From Treponema sp. (GTDB lineage Bacteria; Spirochaetota; Spirochaetia; Treponematales; Breznakiellaceae), in assembly GCA_031290325.1 (NCBI GenBank), contig JAITNU010000028.1:1-39221 (forward strand): DNA of 39,221 nt, read 5' to 3'. The notes beneath the pieces are model-generated. The model made no database searches. It was not told the origin of the DNA and saw nothing but the letters and a program-made list of their open reading frames with translations. Below, one piece after another: positions 1-9,206 of this stretch. Within the stretch, counting starts at the first letter, position 1. Every line of letters begins with the position of its first letter. The position numbers were made by a program, and so were the translations under genes.

Positions 1-2
1 AG

Positions 3-134
3 GCTCAACAACTCCTGACCATCGAGAACGCGATTCGGGAACAGCTTCCCGAAGGACTCATAGAGCGGATCACCGGCGCGGATGTCAAGACTATACGGAA
101 AGTTAAGGCGCGGTTGAAGAAGGCCGGTGTATAG
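3..134 (+). CDS. C-terminal fragment of a protein running in from the left edge (…AQQLLTIENAIREQLPEGLIERITGADVKTIRKVKARLKKAGV*)
   Basis: Open frame from the window edge to TAG at 132-134; no homology recognised. Confidence 0.5.
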   Translation, partial: AQQLLTIENAIREQLPEGLIERITGADVKTIRKVKARLKKAGV

Positions 135-225
135 TACGCAACAATGGAAAAGATGGAGAAAATGAAGTCGTCCCTGCAAACCTGACCAGCCTTCTCAGTT
201 TCCACATAATAGGGTATAATCATGT

Positions 226-890
226 ATGTACATGGTGCTGCCCTTTTTCTTCATTATATTGAATACGCCACCATCTCCCCCTATCTCCCTTTCTGAGTCC
301 GGGACTTGGGCTATAGTCCGGCTGTCGTGGGGATACTCCTGGGGGATCTTTGAAGGGGTCCTGGGGCCTTTTATCTTCGGCCATTTCGCGGATAAATGGG
401 GACGGTACAAGCCGGGCCTGGTCATCACCCATATCCTGGTGCTTATCCCGGCGATTCCCCTGGCCCTGTTTACCAAATCATCTCCGCTCCTGGTTGTCAC
501 TGGGCTTCCGGTCCTCCATGCCCCTTTTGGAAGCGGTAACCACCATCAGTATTGGGAACACCGGCGATTACGGCAAGATCAGAACCGCAGGGTCCATCAG
601 TTTCATCCTGATGATGCTTCCTGCAAGGGGTCCCCTTTTTGCGCCCCCAGGTTCCCTTCAATATTGCGATATGGATTATTTCGAGCTGCATCCCCCCTGA
701 ACGCCGGGCATGTCCCTCTACCTTGCCTTTGGCACCGGTCTTCCAACCTTCATAGGCAACATCCTGGGAGGCTTCATCGTGGAGCATCTGGGATATCATC
801 AGTCCCTTTTCGGCTCCTTTGCCTCCCGGTGATAGCGATAGGCATCTATGGGTTTATTGTGCTGTACCGGAAGAAAACCGTACTATTGGA
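226..890 (+). pseudogene. Decayed MFS-type transporter (MFS_1-like/LacY-like), multiple frameshifts
   Basis: MFS-like segments lie in different frames: GPFIFGHFADKWGRYKPGLVITHILVLIPAIPLALF (frame of 226), TTISIGNTGDYGKIRTAGSISFI (frame of 350), MSLYLAFGTGLPTFIGNILGGFIVEHLGYHQSLFGSFASR (around 710-830), PVIAIGIYGFIVLYRKK (frame of 226). Confidence 0.7.
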
Positions 891-905
891 TAGAGAATGC
901 AGGCT

Positions 906-2024
906 TTAATACTTTATGGGACGAACCTGTTCTTCAGATATCTTGCGGCCGTTTTCCCAGATCGCCCGGAGTATCTCCTCGCCGTTCATATAGAGGGATT
1001 CAACTTCCCGGGCCTGTTCCTGGCGAACGACCCGTTCCAGTACACCCCGGTTGTAATCCCGTTCGATGATGCGGTCCCCCTGGTGGTCGTATTCATATTC
1101 GGTACGCCGTTCATCGTCCCCGGACTTCCAGTCTACTGAGGCCAGCCGGTCTCCGGTCCAGGTATTGCGTATTTCACTCAGGATAGTGCCTGCTTCGTCC
1201 CACCTGGTTTCGGTCAAGACCCTTCCCCGCTCATCGGTGGTGTATACTACCCGGTCTCCAGGCTTATTGCTTGAACTGGAGAGGACATCCTGCATAAAGG
1301 TCGAACTATAGGCGGTACCGGGGCTGACAAAATTTTCATTCACCAACGCGTGTAAGCGCAACGGGGGGAAGGGCAGCCGTGTTAAACGGGCTTCTTCTGA
1401 AACTGCCTGATGATACACCCGCTCTATCGACCGAAGGGTATTTGAACGGGTATACCGGTAATAATCGGTTGTAATCGTGGTAATACGTGAACTATCCTCC
1501 AGCACCGGCTCGGTGGGTTCGGACCGGGAAACCGGGGTTTTCAAGCGGGTTTCCATCCTGATGAGTACCATGTTATTATAGAAATACACGATGATCTGTT
1601 CGGTATTGTCCGGATAACGTTGATGTTCCTCGGTAATCAGGTTGTTTTCATCGTAGATTTCGATGAAACCGGTGGGAGTCTCAGGCTCACCGGTTTCAGT
1701 CGCGTCCTGGGGAACATCCGCAACCAGGGAGGCAACCAGTCTTGTGGTTCTCTTTGCATCCTTGAATATCCACTGGCGACGTAATTCTTTGCCGTCTTCA
1801 TAGAGAATATGCAGCTCAATCCGGTAGGAGGGAGTATAGTATTGGCCTAAGGGTTCCGGCAGCTCCGCCAGTGAAGCAGTACCAACCTCAAGGCAGTACT
1901 TACTCCGCAAGGCGACAAGCTGTGAAAGGGCAGGTTCCAGGGCCATACCGGCGGCGTTGGAAAAGTACCATTCCTGGGCAGCGGCGTTTCCGGCCACCAT
2001 GCTGGTCCACAGGAGGACGGACAT
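906..2024 (-). CDS. Hypothetical exported protein with YD/RHS-like C-terminal sequence
   Basis: Start at 2024 (MSVLLWTSMVAGNAAAQEW, signal-peptide-like) lies 14 nt after the ftsY stop; the ORF-track start at 2111 overlaps ftsY; C-terminal text RVLTETRWDEAGTILSEIRNTW…YEYDHQGDRIIERDYNRG. Confidence 0.7.
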   Translation of the reverse strand: MSVLLWTSMVAGNAAAQEWYFSNAAGMALEPALSQLVALRSKYCLEVGTASLAELPEPLGQYYTPSYRIELHILYEDGKELRRQWIFKDAKRTTRLVASLVADVPQDATETGEPETPTGFIEIYDENNLITEEHQRYPDNTEQIIVYFYNNMVLIRMETRLKTPVSRSEPTEPVLEDSSRITTITTDYYRYTRSNTLRSIERVYHQAVSEEARLTRLPFPPLRLHALVNENFVSPGTAYSSTFMQDVLSSSSNKPGDRVVYTTDERGRVLTETRWDEAGTILSEIRNTWTGDRLASVDWKSGDDERRTEYEYDHQGDRIIERDYNRGVLERVVRQEQAREVESLYMNGEEILRAIWENGRKISEEQVRPIKY

Positions 2025-2037
2025 CCAGCGAATAGGA

Positions 2038-2931
2038 CTACGCAAGGCCGGCAAATCCAAAGGCATAGGCATGGGGATCAAAGGGGGCGATGTTCTGGTA
2101 TTGTTCACCATCGCAGGTAAAGATCACCGGAAGGCCCAGGTCCTCTGATAGTGAAAAAACCACACCCCCCCGTGCGCTGGAATCACATTTGGTCAGGACT
2201 ATGCCGTCCAGGGCAACCGCCTCGTGGAATATGGTGGCCTGAGCCAGGGCATTTCTGCCGGTGGTGGCATCCAGCACGAGCAACTTGATATACCGGGTAC
2301 CGGCAGCCTTGGACATCACGACCCGGTCTATCTTTTTTAATTCCTCCACCAAGGCGGATTTGGTGTGCATCCTGCCTGCCGTATCGGCGATGATGAGGTC
2401 CCCTCCGCCGGACCGGGCCGCGTCAAGGGCATCATAGACCACTGCCGCCGGGTCTCCCCCGTGTTTATGGGCCACCACCCGCACCCCCAGGCGTTCGCCA
2501 TGAATGATAAGCTGCTCAATGGCCGCCGCACGGAAGGTATCTGCTGCCGCGAGAATGGGTTTGCGGTTCTGAGAACGGTACCAGGCTGTCAGCTTCGCGG
2601 CGGTGGTGGTTTTTCCCACCCCATTCACCCCCAAAAGCAGGATGACCGTTAAGGTCCCGGGGGGAAGCTCACGAGTCGCGGCACCGGTACTCCCCAATTC
2701 CCGAAGGGTCCCTTCAAGCAGATCTGCCAGGGCGCGGCGTACCCCCTCTCCAGTGGTGATTTTCTCTTTTTTACAGATATTCCGCAGGGTATCCACGGTC
2801 TTATAGGCGCCGGCAGCGCCAAAATCCCCTTCTACAAGGAGATCCGTCAAGTCTTCAAACAGGGCTTCCGAGACCGCCGGACGGATGCCGAAAAAATTTT
2901 TCAAACGCTCAGTAAAAGCGTGTAGTCCCAT
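2038..2931 (-). CDS. ftsY: Signal recognition particle receptor FtsY
   Basis: SRP-GTPase motifs LLGVNGVGKTTTAAKLTAWY, AADTFRAAAIEQL, DTAGRMHTKSALVEELKK, GIVLTKCDSSARGG. Confidence 0.95.
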   Translation of the reverse strand: MGLHAFTERLKNFFGIRPAVSEALFEDLTDLLVEGDFGAAGAYKTVDTLRNICKKEKITTGEGVRRALADLLEGTLRELGSTGAATRELPPGTLTVILLLGVNGVGKTTTAAKLTAWYRSQNRKPILAAADTFRAAAIEQLIIHGERLGVRVVAHKHGGDPAAVVYDALDAARSGGGDLIIADTAGRMHTKSALVEELKKIDRVVMSKAAGTRYIKLLVLDATTGRNALAQATIFHEAVALDGIVLTKCDSSARGGVVFSLSEDLGLPVIFTCDGEQYQNIAPFDPHAYAFGFAGLA

Positions 2932-2945
2932 GATTCGCTATCCTT

Positions 2946-4490
2946 TTATGTACCTTTTCGTTGGGTTGATCGTGCCAGTTGCGGGGCATCTTTCCATCCG
3001 TTATATAAATACAACACAGTACGAACAACAAATTCTGCTGATACAGCCCCGAATACAATCCACGCACCAATGGAAATCTTCTGGGTCACCATTATATCCT
3101 CATACAGCTCAACGGTGGGTTGAGCCTGATACCCGGCTATTTGGGAACTATAGATACCCTGTATGACAAAGGCCACGGGCAGGGTAATCCAAAACCTTCC
3201 ATAGGCCCCATAAAACCGCCTTCTGGCTTTTTCGACCGGTTTGGTCCCCTCTGGTGGGGGCTTACGTGTTTTCAGTACCAGAGTCCCCCCGGCTTCAGCA
3301 GTACCCTGGAGAGCGCTCTTGGTTCGAGAATCCTCTAAGCTCAAAACCACCGAAGTATGTTCTCCTTCCGGTGTTTCAACCCGGTAATATTCATAGTGAT
3401 GCATCGGCGTATCCATACTCAGGGGCGTTTGCCCGATGTACAAGGCCCCCCGATATACGGATGCACCAGGTTTATCAGGTACCGTAATGTTGAGGGCCCC
3501 GTGGCTGAGGGGTTGTAAGTTAATATACAATTCCGCCAGTTCCCCGGACTTGAGTTCCAGGGGTATGGAAACCGCCTCATGCTGATCCGCGAAGCTCTCA
3601 ATTTCAATGGTACCAGCAGGACGTTCTATAGTCTCAGCCTGGCCTGCCAGGGAGCTGTCTATGAATACCCGGGCATCTTCCGGCACTGTATGGACCACCA
3701 CCGCGCCCAGGGGCATTCCGGAAACCGTTGCGACCAGTCTGTTGGCTAAGGTATTCACCATCTGGTCAGTAGTTTCCGTTGAAAAAACAACACTATCCTC
3801 ATATTGAAAGGATCGGGTATACCGGGTATACATCCGCAGGGTCACATAAAAGCGGCCATGAAATTCAATGATCTTCCCTGTCAGAAAAGCGTCGGCCTTT
3901 TGGGTAACGCAAAAGCGGTATTCCCCACCTTCCGCAGGAGGCACGGGAAAACTGCCTTTGATATTCTCTTCGGTCAATTTAAAACCCGGCTCAAGGACAA
4001 TCAGGGGAATTTCCGCTTCGGTCTCGATGAGGGCTTCCTCCAGTTTTTGTATCTCTGCGTCAATGACCTTTAAACGTTTCCGGTACTTCCATTCCGGGTC
4101 TCCCTGGTACACGAGTAAATCCCGTTCCCCCCGTTTTGCCGCCAGGGTTTGCGCCGCAACAGCACGGGTCTTTGACCAGGCATAATCCCCGTAATAGGCG
4201 TATTCCCGAACCATCCGGGATCTGGTGTGTACTGCGCCCAGGGATCTGATAAGGCGCCTGGTCATATCCTCCCCTATCTGCTGCCGGGATATAGGAAGCG
4301 CGGAAATATCAAAAGCCGTCACCGCGAGGACCCATTCCCCGTTCTGAGGTGTTTTTTCCGTTTTCGCTTCAGACGTTCCCAGAGCACAGACCCTTCCTGC
4401 CACACAAAAGAAAACCAGCGCCAGACAGCAATACCCTTGAACCGTGAAGCAGGCCACTTCCTTCTGTACCAGGGCGTTGCGTTTCCTCAT
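2946..4490 (-). CDS. Hypothetical membrane/exported protein with PEGA-like domain
   Basis: 514 aa; GAVVVHTVPEDARVFIDSSLAGQ… and YRGALYIGQTPLSM resemble PEGA repeats; hydrophobic N-terminus; ATG overlaps the prfB stop (ATGA). Confidence 0.7.
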   Translation of the reverse strand: MRKRNALVQKEVACFTVQGYCCLALVFFCVAGRVCALGTSEAKTEKTPQNGEWVLAVTAFDISALPISRQQIGEDMTRRLIRSLGAVHTRSRMVREYAYYGDYAWSKTRAVAAQTLAAKRGERDLLVYQGDPEWKYRKRLKVIDAEIQKLEEALIETEAEIPLIVLEPGFKLTEENIKGSFPVPPAEGGEYRFCVTQKADAFLTGKIIEFHGRFYVTLRMYTRYTRSFQYEDSVVFSTETTDQMVNTLANRLVATVSGMPLGAVVVHTVPEDARVFIDSSLAGQAETIERPAGTIEIESFADQHEAVSIPLELKSGELAELYINLQPLSHGALNITVPDKPGASVYRGALYIGQTPLSMDTPMHHYEYYRVETPEGEHTSVVLSLEDSRTKSALQGTAEAGGTLVLKTRKPPPEGTKPVEKARRRFYGAYGRFWITLPVAFVIQGIYSSQIAGYQAQPTVELYEDIMVTQKISIGAWIVFGAVSAEFVVRTVLYLYNGWKDAPQLARSTQRKGT

Positions 4491-5597
4491 GCGTGGATTT
4501 GATTCCAGGCAAACCGTAAGTACTCCTCAATGAACGGATCAATAGCTCCATCCATGACAGCCTGTATGTTGCCGATCTCCACCTTGGTCCGGTAATCCTT
4601 CACCATAGTATAGGGCTGGAAAACATAAGACCGGATCTGATTGCCCCAGGAAATATCCTTCTTTTCCTGGGCAAACTTTTCATTTTCCTTTTCCTTTTCC
4701 TGGCGGTAATACGCATAGAGCCGGGCTTTGAGTATGCTCATCGCAATGGCCCGGTTCTTGATCTGACTCCGTTCATTCTGACAGGTCACCACGATGCCCG
4801 TGGGGAGGTGGGTGAACCGCACCGCACTGTCGGTCTTGTTTACATGCTGCCCCCCGGCGCCTCCTGAACGGTAGGTATCCACCCGCAGATCCTCGGTCCG
4901 GATATCCACTGCTATGGAATCGTCGATCACCGGAAATATGTAGGCCGAGGCAAAGGAGGTATGCCGCCGGGCGTTTGCGTCAAAGGGGGAGATCCGTACC
5001 AGACGGTGGACCCCGGATTCACCCTTGAGATACCCATAGGCATAGTCCCCTTCAATCTTAACGGTGGCGGATTTGATCCCCCCTTCGGCTTCCAGGCGAT
5101 CCACCTCTTCCAGGGAGAATCCCCGCCGCTCCGCCCAGCGGAGGTACATCCGGTACAGCATCTGGGACCAGTCACATGCCTCAGTCCCCCCTGCACCGGA
5201 ATGGATAGTGAGGAAGCAGCCGTTCCTATCCACTTCCCCACCCATGAGTTCAAGGATGTTCTGCCATTCATAACGAGTGCTCAGGTCCGCTAAGGTACGC
5301 TCAATTTCCCCGTCCTGGGACTCATCCTGGACTTCACAGGCCAGTTCATAGAGTATCCCCAGGTCCTCAATTTCCCCATACAGGTTTTTCCAGGGTTCAT
5401 ACCGGGCCTTGAGGGTCTTGAGTTCCCCCATGAGTTTCTCCGCCCCAGCCTGATCGTTCCAGAAATCCGCTTCCCCCGCCTTCTTTTCTATATCAGCGAT
5501 ACGCTGTCCAAAAGAAGCGTCCTCAAAGACGCCTCCAGGTCGCGTAGATATGGGCCTTCAATGTTTCAATAGGCGTCCCTAATTCAGATAACAACAT
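4487..5597 (-). CDS. prfB: Peptide chain release factor 2, expressed by +1 programmed frameshift (zero frame 5597..5526, then 5524..4487)
   Basis: GGQ motif RSGGAGGQHVNKTDSAVRFTHLPTGIVV; zero-frame leader MLLSELGTPIETLKAHIYATWRRL then TGA at 5525-5523; +1 frame continues EDASFGQRIADIEKKAGEADFWNDQAGAEKLMGELK; GGAGG three nt upstream of CTT-TGA. Confidence 0.95.
5523..5536 (-). promoter_or_regulatory. RF2 autoregulatory +1 frameshift site (GGAGG CGT CTT TGA G)
   Basis: Minus-strand tggaggcgtctttgagg; same SD-like spacing as the E. coli prfB site (AGGGGG UAU CUU UGA C). Confidence 0.92.
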
Positions 5598-5700
5598 ACC
5601 ACTAACGTACAGGAAAGCGGGAAATCTGTCAAATAGGTGCAAAGGGATCCTTGCCAACACCACCTATAGTAACCTCCAATAATTGCAATCAACCGGGCAC

Positions 5701-6276
5701 TTACCAATTCTCCCCCAGCACTTCAAAGTAGTCCTGAGGATGCACACAGGCTGGACATACCTTTGGCGCCTCGGTCCCTTCATGGATATACCCGCAGTTA
5801 AGACAGCGCCAAAAGGTGCTCTTGTCCTTCTTGAATACCCTGCCGGCATCCAGATTGTCCTTGAGCTGCTGATACCGCCTGGCATGCTGCTTTTCCGCTA
5901 CCGAAATAGCTTCAAACACATCGGCAATGGCGCCGAACCCCTCTTCCCGTGCGGTCTTGGCAAAGGCAGGGTACAGCTCCTGCCATTCATGAGCTTCACC
6001 ACCGGCAGCGGCCCTGAGGTTCTCCGCAGTTGTACCGATAAGCCCTGCGGGAAAAGACGCCTCAATGGTGAGATCCCCGCCTTCAAGAAACTTAAAAAAC
6101 CGTTTGGCATGTTCCTTTTCCTGCTCCGCAGTTTCGGTAAAGACCTGGAATATCTGAATATACCCCTCTTTTTTAGCCACACTGGCAAAATAGGTATACC
6201 GGTTCCTCGCCTGGGACTCACCTGCAAAGGCGATGAGCAGATTTTTTTCGGTTTGAGTTCCCTTTACACTTGCCAT
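5701..6276 (-). CDS. Rubrerythrin
   Basis: N-terminal ferritin-like diiron region (LLIAFAGESQARNRYTYFA, EQEKEHAKRFFKFLE) and C-terminal rubredoxin-like CLNCGYIHEGTEAPKVCPACVHPQDYFE. Confidence 0.93.
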   Translation of the reverse strand: MASVKGTQTEKNLLIAFAGESQARNRYTYFASVAKKEGYIQIFQVFTETAEQEKEHAKRFFKFLEGGDLTIEASFPAGLIGTTAENLRAAAGGEAHEWQELYPAFAKTAREEGFGAIADVFEAISVAEKQHARRYQQLKDNLDAGRVFKKDKSTFWRCLNCGYIHEGTEAPKVCPACVHPQDYFEVLGENW

Positions 6277-6400
6277 TCCTATGCTCCTTACAAAAAATTA
6301 TTTTTTGCTTCTTTCAAAACCAGATTAGTTTCGTAAAGAATACTTCTATTCAGTATATGCCTTTTCCCCCTGATTTATCAACTCACCTTACGCACAGTCC

Positions 6401-6451
6401 GCGGATTAACGCGGATTAACGCGGATTTCCAATCCGTGAAAATCCGCGTAA
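6401..6451. repeat. Tandem GCGGATTAAC units plus inverted repeat (ACGCGGATTT … AAATCCGCGT)
   Basis: gcggattaac gcggattaac gcggattt-ccaatccgtga-aaatccgcgt; 10-bp perfect arms at 6419-6428 and 6440-6449. Confidence 0.85.
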
Positions 6452-6555
6452 CATGAGTGAAAAGTGTAACCGCAAAGGACGCATGAATAGATATTGATAA
6501 GATAGTGAAATAAGCATATAGTGGTGAAAATTAGCGAACAAAAAAGGAGTTTCGC

Positions 6556-8130
6556 ATGAATCTTGAAGCTGTTAATGTAGGCATTTGGTCGGTGGTACCG
6601 CCGATCATCGCCATCGCGCTGGCGCTCATCACCAGGGAGGTGATCTTTTCCCTGGTGCTGGGCATCATGTCGGGCGTACTGATCTACTGTTTTGGCGCAG
6701 GACTGGGCTTGATGGCCATCTTCAACACGACCGTTGACGTGATGGTAAACAGTGTATCGGGTAACGCCTCGATGATCATCTTCCTGTCGATGCTGGGGGC
6801 CTTGGTCGCCCTGATAACCCGTGCCGGAGGCTCCCTGGCCTATGGCAACTGGGCCTCCCGCAAGCTCAAGAGCAGACGGAGCGCCGGGCTTCTCACTGCG
6901 CTGCTGGGCATCCTCATCTTCATTGATGACTACTTCAACTGCCTCACCGTGGGTACCGTGATGAAGCCGGTCACCGACCGCTACAAGATCAGCCGCGAGA
7001 AGCTGGCCTACCTCATTGACGCCACTGCCGCGCCGGTCTGCGTCATCGCACCGATTTCCTCGTGGTCAGCCTCGGTGGTGGCCTACTACCCCACGGAATC
7101 CGGCATCACCGGTATGCAAGCCTTCGTTACGGCCATACCGATCAACCTGTACGCCGTGCTGTCCCTCATCATGATCCTGTGGATCGCCACGAAGAAAAAC
7201 GCTGACTTTGGCCCGATGGCCCGGGCCGAAAAGCGTGCGCTGGAGATGGACACCCTCCAGGACGATTCCATCGCAATGCAGGACGACATTGCCCGCCTTT
7301 CGGTGTCCGAAAAGGGCACGGTACTCGATCTCATCGTGCCGGTACTTTTCCTCGTGGTCTTCTGCATCGCCGGGATGCTTTTCTACGGCGGCCTCTGGGA
7401 CGGCACAGGCAAGTCCCTGTACCAGGCCTTCGGCGACACCGACGCCGGCATGGCCCTCTCCCTCGGCGGCTTCTGCGCGATCCTCGCGTCGTTCTTCATC
7501 TATGTGCCGCGTGGCCTCGTTAAGTTTGTCGATTTCTTTGCCAGCATCGTCGCCGGTGTCAAGGCAATGGTACCCGCCATCCTGATACTCACCCTCGCGT
7601 GGACCATTGCCGGCGTTTGCCGCAACCAGCTTCAAACCGGCCAGTACATCGCCGACGTGGTACAGAACTCCGCGATGCCCGTGGGCCTCATTCCGGCGAT
7701 CATGTTCCTCTGCGCCTGCGGCATCTCCTTTGCCACCGGCACCTCCTGGGGTACCTTCGGCATTCTCATCCCGATCACGATCAACGTGTGCGACCTTGTA
7801 GCGCCCTATCTGTCGATCATCAGCCTCGCAGCGGTGATGGGCGGCTCGGTCTTCGGCGATCACTGTTCGCCCATCTCTGACACCACGATCCTCTCATCCA
7901 CCGGCGCAGGCTGCCGCCACATCGACCACGTATCCACGCAGATACCCTACGCCCTCACCGTGGCAACCGCTTGTTTCATCGGTTACATCATCTCCGGCTT
8001 CACCGGCCACCTGGGTTTCGGCGTTGCCGTGGGCATCGCGCTGCCTGTTTCGCTGGCCATACTCTTCGGGTTGCTGCTGGTGCTACCCAAGGTCATAGGC
8101 GCACATAAGAGGAGATTGGTAACAAGATAA
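6556..8130 (+). CDS. Na+/H+ antiporter, NhaC family
   Basis: 524 aa polytopic protein; FATGTSWGTFGILIPI and GDHCSPISDTTILSSTGAGCRHIDHVSTQIPYAL typical of NhaC-type antiporters. Confidence 0.88.
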   Translation: MNLEAVNVGIWSVVPPIIAIALALITREVIFSLVLGIMSGVLIYCFGAGLGLMAIFNTTVDVMVNSVSGNASMIIFLSMLGALVALITRAGGSLAYGNWASRKLKSRRSAGLLTALLGILIFIDDYFNCLTVGTVMKPVTDRYKISREKLAYLIDATAAPVCVIAPISSWSASVVAYYPTESGITGMQAFVTAIPINLYAVLSLIMILWIATKKNADFGPMARAEKRALEMDTLQDDSIAMQDDIARLSVSEKGTVLDLIVPVLFLVVFCIAGMLFYGGLWDGTGKSLYQAFGDTDAGMALSLGGFCAILASFFIYVPRGLVKFVDFFASIVAGVKAMVPAILILTLAWTIAGVCRNQLQTGQYIADVVQNSAMPVGLIPAIMFLCACGISFATGTSWGTFGILIPITINVCDLVAPYLSIISLAAVMGGSVFGDHCSPISDTTILSSTGAGCRHIDHVSTQIPYALTVATACFIGYIISGFTGHLGFGVAVGIALPVSLAILFGLLLVLPKVIGAHKRRLVTR

Positions 8131-8133
8131 CAC

Positions 8134-8162
8134 TTGACAAGAAAGATAGATATATCTATAAT
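8134..8162 (+). promoter_or_regulatory. sigma70 promoter TTGACA-N17-TATAAT upstream of the hydrolase
   Basis: TTGACA 8134-8139, 17-nt spacer, TATAAT 8157-8162; SD-like aaggag just before the ATG at 8188. Confidence 0.8.
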
Positions 8163-8187
8163 TCTACGAGGGTTATAAGGAGACCTT

Positions 8188-9120
8188 ATGGCGTTTAAGG
8201 AATTGGATTTTCTATCATACAACGGACGGGACCAGGTGAAAGCCTGGATATATACGCCGATCCGCAAGCCCCGTGGTATCGTGCAGGTGGTCCACGGCCT
8301 GGGAGAACATTCACGGCGGTATCTGCACCTCATACTCAAACTTAATGAGGCGGGTTTTGTGGTAAGTGCCGATGATCATGTGGGGCATGGGAAAACTGCC
8401 GCTGATTCCAATACCTGGGGGGATTACGGCGACAAGGGTTATATCACCACCACGGAGGATGAAAAGAGCCTCCACGACATCGTCACCGCGGCCTATCCCG
8501 GATTACCCTTTATCATGTTCGGACACAGTTGGGGGTCAATGATCGGCCGGAGCTTTGCCGCCAGATATGGCACTTTGTTGAAGGCGCTGGTGATCTGCGG
8601 TACCTGCGGTGTCATAGAGGAGATAGAAAGCGTCTCTGGGGAACTCAAGACCCTCATTGATGCAGGCAAGGGTGGTGAACGGGATCCGAAATTCCTGGGC
8701 CTTATGTTTGGAGGCTGGACAAGCAGGTATGAAAATCCCAAGACCCCCAGTGACTGGATCTCGGGGGATAGCGATGTGGTGGCAGACCATGGGGCTGATC
8801 CGTTCAACAACTTCTACAATGTCCCCACGAACCAGTCCAACTACGATCTTACCGAGCTGGTGTATCGGATCACCGGCCTGGGGTGGGCGGAAAAGGTCCC
8901 CAGGGAGCTTCCCATCTACAACATTGCCGGGGATCAGGACCCGGTGGGCAATTACGGCGAAGGGGTCTACGCGGTCAGTAACTGGCTTGCGGTCACCGGG
9001 CACAAACGGGTTACGACGCAGCTCTACTCAGGTCACCGCCACGAGATTCACAATGACCGGGATATCCGGGAAGCGGTGACCGACGGGATAATCGCTTTTA
9101 TCCATGGGGAAGTCCTTTAG
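8188..9120 (+). CDS. Alpha/beta hydrolase, monoacylglycerol lipase / serine aminopeptidase S33-like
   Basis: VVHGLGEHSRRY, nucleophile elbow GHSWGS, late DQDPVG and GHRHEIHND acid/His positions. Confidence 0.88.
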   Translation: MAFKELDFLSYNGRDQVKAWIYTPIRKPRGIVQVVHGLGEHSRRYLHLILKLNEAGFVVSADDHVGHGKTAADSNTWGDYGDKGYITTTEDEKSLHDIVTAAYPGLPFIMFGHSWGSMIGRSFAARYGTLLKALVICGTCGVIEEIESVSGELKTLIDAGKGGERDPKFLGLMFGGWTSRYENPKTPSDWISGDSDVVADHGADPFNNFYNVPTNQSNYDLTELVYRITGLGWAEKVPRELPIYNIAGDQDPVGNYGEGVYAVSNWLAVTGHKRVTTQLYSGHRHEIHNDRDIREAVTDGIIAFIHGEVL

Positions 9121-9206
9121 CAAGTGCTGCTTTCACAGAGCAAGCGCAACGTTAAAAATTGTGGTTTTTCCATAGCTTGAGCGTTTATTGCTTTTATAAA
9201 CCATAT

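Noticed and set aside
5683-6336. 217-aa plus-strand ORF
   Set aside because: Antisense to rubrerythrin, which has clear metal-binding motifs
7066-7863. 265-aa minus-strand ORF inside nhaC
   Set aside because: Antisense to a convincing NhaC antiporter; highly charged composition (GHRGVLYHVGD…) typical of a shadow ORF caused by GC-skewed codon usage
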